From NCBI RefSeq assembly GCF_964275005.1, contig NC_092693.1, forward strand, positions 30,702,173 to 30,766,172: DNA of 64,000 bases, given 5' to 3'. The position numbers were made by a program, and so were the translations under genes. Of this stretch, positions 36,663 to 48,233 are shown piece after piece. This DNA comes from Diadema setosum. Taxonomy: Eukaryota; Echinodermata; Echinoidea; Diadematoida; Diadematidae. Each line of letters starts with the position of its first letter. The stretch's first letter is position 1. Under the pieces are notes generated by a model. That model was not told the DNA's origin. It saw only the letters and a program-made list of their open reading frames with translations, and ran no database searches.

Positions 36663-38797
36663 TCAATGACCCTCATCTATGCTGCCAGCCGTAATCGTGC
36701 CGTGTTCACTGGAAGGGAATTGCTGCTCGACGGCCAGCAGTTTGGCCCGGCGTATCCTCTTGGCTGTCAGATGGTCATTGTGAGGCGTGTTGTTGTTAGC
36801 TTTGTGTATATTATCATCATTAGAATGCACTTCTTCAATGTAACTGATTGCGGTCCGCTCGCTTCGATAACCAGCACGGCGATCTAACTTGTAGTCGATG
36901 ACGTCCAGGCGAAAAGGAGGGCGTTTACCATGTCTGTAAAAGATATATTTCGTAGACATAATAGTGTCAGAGTCATCATGGCACGGTGATATAAAGATTT
37001 CATGATTATTCTCCTAATAACAATGACAAAGTGTACAGGAAACAAGGACATTAGTTTCATTTATAGGGATTTAAGTATTGATTTTAGAAACCTATTTTGA
37101 ATTCAAACAAAATAACTTTCAAGTACCGTCTGCTAAACGTATGTGGGTCCTTGTTTTGCAATGACTAGATAATTTTTTTTGGACTTACATATCATACATA
37201 CAAAATGATGTGGTTACCTCTTGTACTTTTAAGCTGCATCCATTCGATACTAACAAACCATGCTTGAGAAACAGTAATTACCTTGAATAACGCTCCCCTT
37301 TCAAGCCCACTGGCGAAACGGTGAAAATGGGCTGGTCAGAAGCAGATACATCTCGGCCCAGCTCCGGGTCGACGAGGACAGGGCGGCGACGGTGAGTGCA
37401 CCCATGGCACTCGTGGGTGCGTGGATCCCGTAGTGACAGTTTTCTTCGGTTGACGATGGTGTACACGCCGAGAATGAATATTCCTATGCTTTCGACGACC
37501 ACCACCGACAGGGTGACGAAAAGGACGATGGCGATGTTCTTGGATTCGTTTAGGAAGCCGTAGTCGTTGTGGCTGCCGGACGTGGCTTGTCCTGAATAGC
37601 GTTGGATGGAAAAATTATAAATGTGTGTTGTTGTTGCTGTTTTTGTTTTTTTGTATCAAAATGAGACATAATCAAACTTTACTAAATTATTCGGGGGGGG
37701 GGGGAGCGTTTGTGCTCATTTTGTATGAACATGCAGGCGTGCAGAGAAAATGGTGCTCCACGTACACAGCATCGTGACAACAAGAAAAAGCCCCGTCCAC
37801 GGAAGATTGATTTACAATTATGCCAAATATAAATTCTATTTTTGTTTCAGGTAAAACTCACCATTAACCATCATTATTCAATCCTATATTTCATATCATT
37901 ATTGCACATTACACCATTTATCTATATTTCCAAGCCTATATCGAAACCTTTAAGGTCATGGGTTGTCTGCACTATCTCAAAAAGCGATTTGTTTGAAATG
38001 TTGAATTATTATTATCATCATTTATTTAAAGATGAATGAAAAAAAAAAACAACAATTGCCCGGTAATTATCGATTCTGGAATCCTCGGAAAAGTGCATCC
38101 TTGCTGCGACGAACACTGTTCTTTAAATGAAGCAACAATTAGAACTCTGGATTTTACCCTGAAAATGCTGGTGACCACCTAATTACAGACAGGGCCAGTC
38201 CTCTCTTTTGATTATAATGACTTTATTTAATTGATTGATTTTCTGAGAGACAATAAACGGGAGTGGTTCTTATAGGGATGGTACAGTTTCGGGTGAGATT
38301 GGTCTTCAGGTTTCCAACTTTTTTTGAAGATGATTTCTTTTTTAGATAAAGAAAAACTTCTTGTGAAATATGAAAGAGCATATAAATCTAAGAGGAATTC
38401 AAACTTAATGTGATGAAAATTCGTTCTGAAATGGCTGAGGTATCCAAAACAAAGTGATCCTATTAAAAGGTGGGACCCACTTTTTATTAGGATCGCTTTG
38501 TTTTACTTTGTTTTTGGATATCTCATCCATTTCAAAACCGATTTCCATTGAATAAACTTTGAATTCCTAAACTGCATGCATGCTCTTTAACATTTCATAA
38601 AGTTGTTTCTAAGTATCTCGCAAAAAGTTAAAAGCTGAATCCTCACCTCGACCAATACTATATCATCTCTCGACTTTAATATGTGGAGAAAAAAATGATT
38701 ACGTACCTTCGGTTGGCGCGACGTTGTAAACGAGAACCAGCAGTGAAAGCAACCCGTAAGTCCGGGCGCTAAAACCTGATGGTAGAGACCTCCACAT
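36663..38797 (-). CDS. Gene A: uncharacterised single-pass type I membrane protein, tandem paralogue of gene B
   Basis: Exons on the minus strand: 38797-38707, 37591-37282 and 36933-36663, with phase 1 and phase 2 GT-AG introns exactly as in gene B; 223 residues. Exon 1 gives a signal peptide (MWRSLPSG..., hydrophobic core LLSLLVLVY). The ectodomain is about 18 residues with one sequon (NES, 45-47). The membrane segment is about 50-77 with Glu64 in VVVVESIGIF, followed by NRRKLSLR. C92-x2-C95-T-H (CHGCTH) then follows, with a basic run THRRRP. Exon 3 carries DYKLDRRAGYRSER, comparable with EYKRGYRRRHR at the same place in gene B, then an Asn/His-rich stretch and a second basic patch (KRIRRAK). 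Outside the membrane segment, the CxxC region and this tract, the tails have diverged. No family is recognised. A TATA box and two CACGTG boxes lie upstream of the start codon. Intron 1 ends a foldback MITE 36 bp from the exon 1 donor. Confidence 0.85.
38275..38670. mobile_element. Foldback MITE, TTAA family, copy 2 (gene A intron 1)
   Basis: Same palindromic structure and core (GGTGGGACCCAC) as the other foldback copies. The target site is degenerate (TATA at the left). It lies inside gene A intron 1, ending 36 bp from the exon 1 donor, so the transcript would contain a long hairpin. Confidence 0.8.
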
Positions 38798-38933
38798 TGC
38801 GTTGTCTTGTATAGAGATGAGAACGTGAAGCAGAAGGGGACAGCGATGCTCAACCGTTGATGAGCCGAGCACTTAATGCGGAATGACTCAAAAGAATGCT
38901 CTCCTACATGTATTTCATACTAGCGGTATAATT

Positions 38934-38983
38934 TATATATACCGCGAGTAGTCAGCGTTTACACGTGACAAAGCACTCACGTG
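38934..38983 (-). promoter_or_regulatory. Putative promoter of gene A: TATA box with two CACGTG boxes
   Basis: Reading the minus strand, TATATAA lies at 38940-38934, about 140 bp before the start codon. Two CACGTG E-boxes lie just upstream, at 38962-38967 and 38978-38983, 16 bp apart. Such boxes are bound by bHLH factors of the USF/MYC type. A start of transcription near 38905 is inferred from the TATA position only. Confidence 0.45.
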
Positions 38984-39524
38984 TTATATAGTCTCATTTA
39001 CCTTGAAAAAATATCATGAAGAAAAGAAAATGTCTGCCTATGTTTTAATCCGTACCATGCATCGATTGTCTGCTAGTATAAAGACTTTGTTTTTAAGCAT
39101 CGCGTGTATCACTTTCATTTATCTCAATTTTACGGTTCATGGAATTGGTTTCAAACTGATTGTTATTGTTTGGGGTATATAGCTACTTTTTTGTTGGTGG
39201 TGTTATTTCTTATTTTTGTCACCAGCAGTGCAGATGGCGGCGATTTCATGTTGGGATGGGGGGGGGGGGGCGAAAACACATGCAGAAGGTGAAATAATAC
39301 CCTCACACAATGATTATAACGTTCGAAGATACTAGTATATAATGATCGTATATAGTATATAGTATATTGTTCATTGGCGATACGCAGGAACTTCTGTGGG
39401 GTTGGGGGTTGGGGTTGTGGTTGGGGGTGAGGGGTGAGGGAATGCAAGTGATACGTTCAATATTGGTAATGAGGGTGAGAAACGAGAGGATTGTGTGGGA
39501 CGGGGTATCCCTCCTGCCACAAGG

Positions 39525-39775
39525 GAGTGAAATTCAACGATTCAGTGTGCATATCTTTTGTGGAAACTTTGGAAAATTTTCAGTCAAAAAGTAAGAAAAA
39601 TATTCAGGGACAACTAATATTAATAGCGAAATAGCGGTATCTGACACATCTTTACCCGCGAGTGTAATCCACCCCTGATTATGTATTATGTAGGAATGGT
39701 TAATTCGGTGTATCTGTCACCGCTTGTTCACGTGTTCGTTTTTAAATAAGTTTATGGAGGTTGACCGAAGAAATG
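39525..39775. repeat. Repeat shared upstream of genes B and A (gene A side)
   Basis: GTGAAATTCAACGATTC, AAAAAGTAAGAAAAATATTC, GTGTATCTGTCACC and GTTTATGGAGGTTGACCGAA match the gene B upstream segment in order. A third partial copy (GATTGAGATTCAACGATC, GGAAAATTTTCAAGCAGAAG) follows at 39800-39990. Confidence 0.5.
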
Positions 39776-40963
39776 GGTGTTCCTCCGACATAAGGGGGCT
39801 TTATATTTTTAGGATTGAGATTCAACGATCTTGTGGGCACGTTCGGTGGAAAATTTTGGAAAATTTTCAAGCAGAAGAAAAAAAAAGATGCTCGTTGAAC
39901 ATGCAACTTTGCAGGTAAAAATCCACGAAAAATGCTGACAAACTATTGCTTTAAAAATCGAAACGGACAGGATTAGTGATATAGCGGTTATCTTTACATT
40001 CCGTAATTCATGGCTGATCACAAGAAATTATACAGATTCATACCAAAAAAAAAGTTATGGAAAGACCTGTATACATTAACCATGTATGCATGTCTACGGA
40101 TACACAACCATATACCCCCATACATGCAGTTAATGATTCACCTTGATAAACTTGATCAAAATATATTTTGCAAATGTGACCCGAGCTTAATTGCTTGTTC
40201 TTATCTCCTATAAAGTCCTCGAAGAGAAATTATTTCCTACTCTTGACTGGATATACATACTATATTGAAATAATAAAAGTATTCATCGTTGATTCGAACT
40301 ATCCTATAATCTCAAGGGGTGACCTTTATAGTCACTCAAAAAGAAAAATATAAAGAGAATTCAACATTTTCACTTTCCTAGCATAATGAAAGAGCATTTG
40401 GCTTACCTCTTTCAGATAGCAGGGGGAATAACGTCACCCTGTCGCAGTCCCCACCCTTATTAAGGATGAGGGAAGACCTTCAAACAAATGTGGTCATTGA
40501 CCTGATGAGAACTTTTTTTCTCTTTTTCTTTTTCTTTTTTTTTTTCTTCTTCTTCTTGTCGTTAAGTCTGCCTCCTTCAATAAGCTGAAGATTAGTACCA
40601 AACTGTTTGTGTTTACCGTACTAAATTCACTTCCATTCGAGTGTTATTTACATGTTATACAGTTCACTTACATTTTTTGATTATTATATTATAACATAGC
40701 AAATATGAAGAACAAAGACTAGCCACTGTGGTAAATGTGGTAGATGTGGTAGATGCCCATATTAGCTTATATTTTGCTTTCACTCTTGTCTCGTGTGACA
40801 TTGCAGTCTAATAGCATGCGTTGATGCCAACTCGTAATCATATTGGATCTCTACATGTCTATGTCTGGACAGCGAGTAAAAATGTAAACAAAACCACGCC
40901 CATCCCGACGAATTACTGCACCATGTACCGTATCTGCGCGCTGCGCTGTGCATGCATGCATGC

Positions 40964-40971
40964 TTTAAATA
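40964..40971 (+). promoter_or_regulatory. Possible TATA-like box of gene C
   Basis: TTTAAATA lies 119 bp upstream of the first in-frame ATG of gene C, just after an alternating GCATGCATGCATGC stretch. Position and sequence fit a weak TATA box. The roughly 2.3 kb between this point and the gene A start codon would be a shared divergent regulatory region. Confidence 0.3.
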
Positions 40972-41089
40972 GCAACTGAACTGAGCTGGCTGCATGCGTA
41001 ATATGCATAAAGGATAGCAAGTGCTCTTCAGAGCAGAAGCGCAGATCGCAGGCGAACACGACAAAGTCTTCCGCCTTGAAATAGTTATA

Positions 41090-44000
41090 ATGATAAAAAT
41101 GATGACCAGAATGTCATCGTCTGGAAGAAAGTGCATCTCTCCCGGGATTGTTTTTGTGCTGAGTATGCTCATCAGTGGTTCCGAAGGTAAATATTGTCAG
41201 AGGACCATACATGATTTGGCCGTGACGCCAGCGTGTGTAGTCCCACGTATATACATTTATGTTCCACCTTCCAACTATGTCCTTGTCAGTTTCTTTTACA
41301 GTACAGGCATGTTCTTTCACTTTACTTTTCTGGAACGATGATGTAAGTTAAGTTAAAGTCTGTTCTTCGATCAAAGTTGATTTTTTTTTCTCTGTGAAAT
41401 AAGATGTGTGCATCGTTGTCGTTGATCCTGATCTGAGTTGCTGTCTTTCCAATAAGCCAGTTCGTATTAAAATTAAAATTAGAATCTATTGAGATAAATT
41501 TAGGTCTAGTCTAGAATCTAGTCTATTTGAATTGACATGTGCATGTAACTATAGATTACACAGCCCAGTCACTGTACCCGCACAGCGTCTGGTCGGGCTA
41601 ATGACAGTGTACATGTTGTTACAAATGACCTTTCTATTTTCTCAGTTGATTAGGCACATCACTCTTATTCAAAACAAAGCAACATTGTGACAATGTGTAA
41701 AAATTACTGCCCGGGTACTGGTAAGTTTGCCCGGCATAACAATTTAAGGAATTCGTGTTAAACAAAAAATGATCTCGCATAGCGAGACCAGGGGGGCATT
41801 TCATGAAGCGTTTTGGTCGGATATTTCATCTGACAAAATGTTAAAAGCTCCTGAAATCCATGCATCTGATTGGCTGAGAGCAAATTTGTCCGACAAGTTG
41901 TCGGACAAAATGCTTCATGAAATGCCCCCCACAGGTGACCAGAATGGTCCGTCAAACAACCCTTGGGGGAAGTTAAGCATTCATTTCTTTGTTTTGTATT
42001 GAATGCATTAAAACATGTTTATTTTCGTATTGCCAAATACCAGGTTTCCAGTTAGTACTCAGGTGGATGTAAGGATTGCATGAATAATCATATGACAGAT
42101 GCTTATCTCCGTGAATTTAAAAACCATCATGAATGCATTTTGGTACAAATGACCTTCTTCTGCTCATGCGCAAAGTAGAACTATGATTACTGAACTGGCT
42201 TATTGCACAAATGGCAATAAAGTTTGAATCTGAAGAATGCAGTAAATCTGAATTTGAATTACGAAACTTTAAAAGTACAGATAGTCTACTATGTACAGAA
42301 AGATTTACAATTCTCCTGTAGATCTAAACTGGTATATTTAGATTTAGGCCACTCTAGCTGTGACCAGCATGGCAGCCAGAACAAAAATACAGCATAAACT
42401 TTGTGACAAAGTTCTGTACAATCAGGGAGGTGGAAAGAGATCTTTCCACCTCCCTGGTACAATCAAGCACCTTGGGCAGGGTTAGTTGGCCACATAGGCA
42501 CCATGTCTAGACCAGGGAGGTCTCTTTCCACCTCCCTGTCTAGACTCATCGTGAAACATGTTTAGGACCTAGACGAGGATCTCTAAAGTATATTAATAGG
42601 GCTTTCTATTGTGTGCAATTTAAGTGGCAGGAAGAGATGCCGGTTGCTGGAGACTGAGAAACTTGGAGGATTCTAATGCCATTATCCATGGCATAATCTG
42701 ATGTATAATAACATCCCACAAGTAGACTCTACTCATTTAACCAAATTCCAAAAGGCATTCATAGAAAAAGCAGAAACCACAGTCTCTTCTTTGAAGACCA
42801 TTCCACATGTGGACTACTCTTTTAACTTGTTGAGGAGGAGTCCCGAATATGCTCGAACAAATGTCTGTGGGAAATGCGTGTCGTAGCAAAATCAGCCTGT
42901 CCTCATGCAATGGGTCAAGAAAGAAATACTTCTTCGCATGTAACTTAACTATACACAGCCCTGTCGCTGTACACAAGTGTCGTGACAGGTAGCATATATT
43001 AATATACATGATAAAATCTAGATCCATATACATGTGTACTGACTGTAAACAGTCAAGGCGAGATGATTTGAAACTTGAAGTAAAGTTTCTGATATAAACA
43101 GCAAATAGAAGACAACTATAAAAATGTACTCAAAGGGAGTAAATTTTACTGTCTATAAGATCTAGAGATGGTGTCAAAAGTCATCATGACCAGTATCTTT
43201 TAAAATGTTTCTTCAACAACAACAACAGCAACAACAAAAGTTTTGAAAATATGTGGTTTACTCTGACATTTACATAGTGATATTTACAATCACTTGTACT
43301 ATTCATTGACTCTAAGCAAAGGCTTGTACAGTATATGGCTGGTCATAAGGTATATGTTTGACCAGAAGCAACAATAAATTGAATTTTGATTGAAATGAGT
43401 TAATGTGATATTGTAAACCCAAAACCAAACTTTTGAGTTCTTTCATGAAAATACTAGCCATGATTTACTAGAAGATATATGCAAACCAATGTCGGCACCT
43501 ACATGTATGACCTGTCCCACAAACTTTGCTTGTAGAAGGAACCATCAGGTTTTGAGGTGTATTAGTAGACAACAGAAGGTTGTATCTTTATGAAATTGTG
43601 TTGCTAATGTCTACAACTGTATCAGAAATGAATTCTGTCAGTTACGAATGCCAGAACCATTGTAAAGGCCATATGAGAATGCATTCTGGCAAAATGATTG
43701 AAAAAAGATGTCAGAAAAAAAGAAGAAGATATTTGAATATCCAACCTCCACAAATTCTGAATGTAATTCTGCATTTTTCTAACATTTGTACCTTTGTATT
43801 TGAGAATCCTGAAGATGAGATTCATGTACACATGCTTTCAAACTGCTGTGAAATATATGTAATGTATGTTTATCATTTCATATATGTTTCTGTTTCTTAG
43901 CTGCATCAGAAACCACTGCCATCATTGTGCTGAGCGTGGCCACGGCAATTCCTGCCCTTTTCCTGCTGACATGCTGCGGCACCCTGATCTTTGTCTGCCG

Positions 44001-44280
44001 CTATCGTAACAAGATACCCATCTTCAAGACGGCAGTGCGCCAGGCCAAGAAAGGTGGCAAGTCCTCGGCCGGGGCCCAGACACCTAAGAGTGCTCCACCA
44101 CCACCACCCGGCTACCCCTACCAGCAAAGCCAACCGGGGATGCCTCCCCCTGCGGGTCAGCCCACAGCACCCACTCCGGGACAACCCTCCGCCCCTCCGG
44201 CAGAACAACCACCCGGCACTCATGGGATGGAAAACCCAGTAGACGTCGATGAAGTGGTGGTGCCGATTCAGAAAGACTGA
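41090..44280 (+). CDS. Gene C: small single-pass membrane protein with Pro-rich PPxY tail
   Basis: Two exons, 41090-41186 and 43901-44280, joined by a phase 1 GT-AG intron (GAAG/gtaaat ... cttag/CT), encode 158 residues. The first in-frame ATG is at 41090; ATGs at 41099, 41102 and 41111 are alternatives. Residues 18-28 (PGIVFVLSMLI) look like a signal-peptide core. After a very short ASETT segment comes a membrane helix at about 39-65 (ending CCGTLIFVC), then RYRNK as stop-transfer. The tail is rich in Pro, Gln, Gly and Ala and contains PPGY (101-104), which fits the PPxY motif that binds WW domains such as those of NEDD4-type ligases. The tail ends acidic (VDVDEVVVPIQKD). Exon 2 is GC-rich against an AT-rich background. 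With almost no ectodomain, an unseen middle exon in the 2.7 kb intron is possible. I do not recognise the family. The layout (signal exon, phase 1 intron, membrane exon) resembles genes A and B, but sequence similarity is slight. Confidence 0.75.
41791..41930. mobile_element. 140-bp MITE with GGGGGGCATTTCATGAAGC ends
   Basis: GGGGGGCATTTCATGAAGCG at the left and GCTTCATGAAATGCCCCCC at the right, with an inner TTGTCCGACAAGTTGTCGG palindrome. It lies in the gene C intron. Confidence 0.75.
42423..42456. mobile_element. 34-bp hairpin insertion with perfect 7-bp target duplication (copy 1)
   Basis: Two 16-bp arms in perfect inverted repeat (CAGGGAGGTGGAAAGA and its complement) are separated by only 2 bp. 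The unit is flanked on both sides by the direct repeat GTACAAT (42416-42422 and 42457-42463). Perfect duplication exactly at the hairpin boundary is the mark of an insertion. The element has no room for anything but its ends. It lies in the gene C intron. Confidence 0.75.
42513..42538. mobile_element. 26-bp hairpin insertion with perfect 7-bp target duplication (copy 2)
   Basis: Starts CAGGGAGG and ends CCTCCCTG, 56 bp to the right of copy 1. In reverse complement it equals copy 1 minus eight internal bases (TCTTTCCA). It is flanked by TCTAGAC on both sides (42506-42512 and 42539-42545), a different target from copy 1, so it is a separate insertion and not a local duplication. Confidence 0.75.
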
Positions 44281-44312
44281 GTGCATGTGCAATGGAAAGT
44301 GAGTGTGGCTTG

Positions 44313-44318
44313 AATAAA
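44313..44318 (+). terminator. Candidate poly(A) signal of gene C
   Basis: AATAAA begins 33 bp after the gene C stop codon. It is the nearest canonical signal, but it implies a very short 3' UTR; later signals further right could be used instead. Confidence 0.4.
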
Positions 44319-47300
44319 AACATTCTTGTAACCAGAAAGATAATGAAGTCTTTCACATCACAATTCTGTTTAGCTGCACACTCTATTCCAATGCAGTGTT
44401 TGCTTCCATTGGCTGAAATATTTATCCTTTGTTTTGCAGCACATCCACTTTGGTGAAGGCTGAATTTTGTGTCTTGGTTAAGAACAATACCTATGAGAGC
44501 TTTGTACCCAAGAGCTTGTGAGAATATGAAATATGATTACCTTTGTTTTTTCTTAACAGAAAGAAAAACTGACACATAGAGTGGACTCAAATATGGCAGG
44601 GTATTGTACACTCCCATCTAATTCAAAAAGTGATAATTTCACAAATTTCGCTTCTAACATCACAGAATTGCCATGGATAACACCTGTATCTCTAAACTTT
44701 TCAACTTAGTGAATTGCTATTTTTGGGAGCATGGTTTTTGAACGAAAGAGTTAAAATGAACATTTTGTACTCTATCAAGTACTTTATGTATGTGAAAAAA
44801 GCAAAGTCTCAGAGGTATGCAGTCCATCTATGTAATATGCATGTAATCATATTCTATCTCAGAATTTAAGATTTTATTTTCAGAAGATTAACATTTCATA
44901 TACTCTTTCTTTCTAACCTTTTTGTAATTTGCCATTAAGGATCATCATAATCTCACCTGGTGTTTAATGTGGCATAGCAAGCAAATAATTCACAGAGAGA
45001 GACAAATTGAAAAAAACAACAAAAACTCACACCTCAACAAGCAAATAATTTGTCTTCTTCTTCTTCTTCAAAGTTTGTGCATCCCTCTTGCAGAGTATTG
45101 TCTATGTGAGATGATCATATTGCTTGGCTACAAGGTTCAGATGTAACGGTATTTAGTTGGCTTAAATGTAAGCATTCAGTAATCATTTCACCCCACCCGC
45201 TCCCACTCAAAAAAAAAAAAAAAATAATAATAATAATAATAATCTCAAATTCCTGATTAGTCCTGTACAATATTCATTTGAGTAATGACAAGTGTGTGAT
45301 TACTCAATTTGTACATCATGCACTCTTCTGTGAGCTAGATATCTTTTGAGCATACCTACAGTAAGTCTTCAGACACTACTACATCTCTCTAACCTTGCAA
45401 GTGCACTTGCTCTGAGCCACAACATTATTTACCTTAAAGCTCTTTTTATGGGGGGGGGGGGGGAGGGGTTGGTAATTTCCACCAGTATCTTGACTGCAAT
45501 GTGAGTTCGTGATAAACCTTCGTGATGATGTGGCAAGCCAACTGACGTGTTAAACTACTACAGCTCTCCACAAAGGATGCTAGGATACAATGGAGTTGTA
45601 GAGGATTATCTTATAGAAATCCATGGATCCCTTGAAAGCTCGATTTGAGGGATCCAGGATCACAGGAAGTCACAGGAAGGAATATGTGTGCCAATTTACA
45701 AATAGAGCAAAAGAAAGAACAGACACTATTTGGTTATGTTTTCCTAGTTGTTTGTTTGTTTGTTTGTTTGTTTCATTGCACTGTAAGAATGAAAGGAGAG
45801 GTGTGTAGTTTGAATCAGATTCTGTTGCATGAGTACAAGCGTGCTGCTGTTCTGAATGTGTTAAGTTCAGTTCACATGGTATGATGTTGCTGATAGTCTC
45901 AACATGCATGCAATCTAAATTCCACCACAAATTTGGACAGTTTAGACTTCAATTCAGGCTCATGTCCTATATATTGGTATGTCCTCACCATTGCGTTGTT
46001 CGGGGTACATTGTACACGACTTTGTATGTGTACGTGTACTTTGTAAGGACCGACATTAGCCCCCTCCCCGCCCCCTAAAGGAGGAAAATTGTCATGTCGC
46101 ATTAACCTGCCTAATCATAAGAATATATCCCTGCTCCTAGGTGTTGATGATTTTAATTGATATGGATAATGCATGATCACTGCCTTCGCAATAGAATTTG
46201 CGGTGCAGAAAACCAGGAGGTGTTGCGGACAGAAGAGCTTTTTTTCCCAGCCTGAAATATTTGCTTCAAGGAGTTTGGCGAGACTCTTATCCCATCCATT
46301 TTTTTTTTCTTTAAAATGAAAATTTGTTTGGGCGATATCTATGCCTGTATTGCTGCATATATCACTCAATCAAAGCCATTCATGTATGCTCCATTAAACT
46401 CAAACAAACAAAGAAACAGACCCTACCTTACCTATTATTCAGTGACTCTGGTACATCATTTTTGCTTTCTTGCCTCAGCTTGGACCTGGTTGGACCACAA
46501 CAAAAAATAAAAAAAAAAATAAAAAATAAAAAAATAAACAAAATAAACAAAAGTTGTAGGGTGCTCAGAAGATTCAAATATTGTGGTTAGCTTTTAAATT
46601 GTTTACCTTCTTGTGTGGTGTGGTGTGAAACAAGCAGAATTTAACCTGCATACGATGAAATGTTCAGTCATGCAAGGAAAGGCATTTGTATAATTATTCT
46701 GTCAATGAAATGTTAACATTATGACGGTAAAATGTGTTGTGTGATATGGATGAACTGAAATGCGAGCCATCTTTGCATACCACAGTGATTATAATCTTAT
46801 CACTGTAGTGTTATTCCAAGGGGGATTATATTGGTGACTGTAAATCACGAAAAAAAAAAAAGAAGAGATTATCAGATTACCCTGATGAGGCATGTTGCCT
46901 TCTTTCATTTTATGTTAGTACGGGTGCTTTGTGATTTTCCAGTTAAAGTGAACCCCAGCAGTAGACCTCTATTTTATGTGACCCCAGATTTAACATGCAT
47001 TATGTAATGATCCATCTTTCTGGTGAGGTACCTGGGAGAAATGTTATTTGTCTTGTTGGCAAGCAAATGGGAGCAGGGGAATGTGTGTCCATGGACACAT
47101 CTGCGAGGTCATTTTGATGTTAACAGTTGATTTCAGTTGGCTGCCATGGTACTTTGTAAAAGATCTTTGAAGATTTGAATCACCATTGTCAATATTTGAA
47201 CAATGATGCTACTTTAAGATGCCAAAACTAATAGTTTTTAATAGACATTGTAAAATGTGATCACTTACGTGAAATCCACATGAAATGCACACACATGCTA

Positions 47301-48233
47301 TTTACTTATAGTAATATTTAAAGCTCTCAGAATTTTCCCAATTGATATCCCCTGCAAGACACGTCTCCATTGAGTTCTCATTTCAGAACTGAATTCCTGT
47401 GCACTAGCATCCTTCAACCACTGAAAAGAAAAACAAAACAAAGCAAAACAAAAAACAACAGAAATCAGTAAATTCTATCCTAGATTATTGAAACAGGGAC
47501 ATTTTCAAGGCAATGTTTACTGCAGTATCCGACTTAATGCCCTAATCCATTAGCACAGATGTGTGGTTTTGAAAGGGGACTATTAATTAGCACACCTTAA
47601 TCCCATATTTCATGTCATTGGAGAGAGGCATCTAAAAAGTTGGCCTGTGTTCAATCGCCAACTATTAAAAATGCTCTAATTTCAGGAAAAGCACAGATGA
47701 GAGGGTTTTGCTTACTTTTCTTGCCAACTGTTTAATGTCAAATTGATATTTAGCAAGAATTCCTCACTAAACTGCTTTTTATGCAAAATGTAGGGCTACA
47801 GTGTAAACTGAGTACAGTACATGTATAATGCTTTCAGAGATATTACAAACTCTTTGTCTTTTGAATAGGGTATTAATTAGTCAAAGTACTGTAGTGTGTA
47901 TGTGTGTGTGTGCAGGGCTCTACACTAGTGGTGGCTTGGGGCCACTAAAATTGATGTAGCTTTAATTACTACTACTACTACTACTTTAATAGTGTCAAGC
48001 CTAGGTGTATGCTTGTATTGTCTTCTGTTTTCATTTGCTGTTAGTTACGGATGTGACTTTATAGTACCTGGTACTGGTACTTTTATTTTGAACAAACTCT
48101 TCCTGTCCAGAAGACTTCTTTATACTGACTTTACACTGCATTTTGGACAACACACTTTTATTGACATGTTGAACACTTGAACTGCATGAAATCAGATATT
48201 TAGTGCCAAGGCATGTTCTCCCCTTTACAGACC

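Noticed and set aside
43903-44010. Gene C as a third paralogue of genes A and B
   Set aside because: Exon 1 phase and topology agree, but helix similarity is slight, there is no membrane Glu, no CxxC[S/T]H and no third exon; not supported as homology.
43906-44356. Minus-strand and second plus-strand frames over gene C exon 2
   Set aside because: Shadow frames of a GC- and Pro-rich exon.
45621-45657. Inverted GGATCCCT pair as a short hairpin insertion
   Set aside because: Arms are imperfect and no flanking duplication was found.
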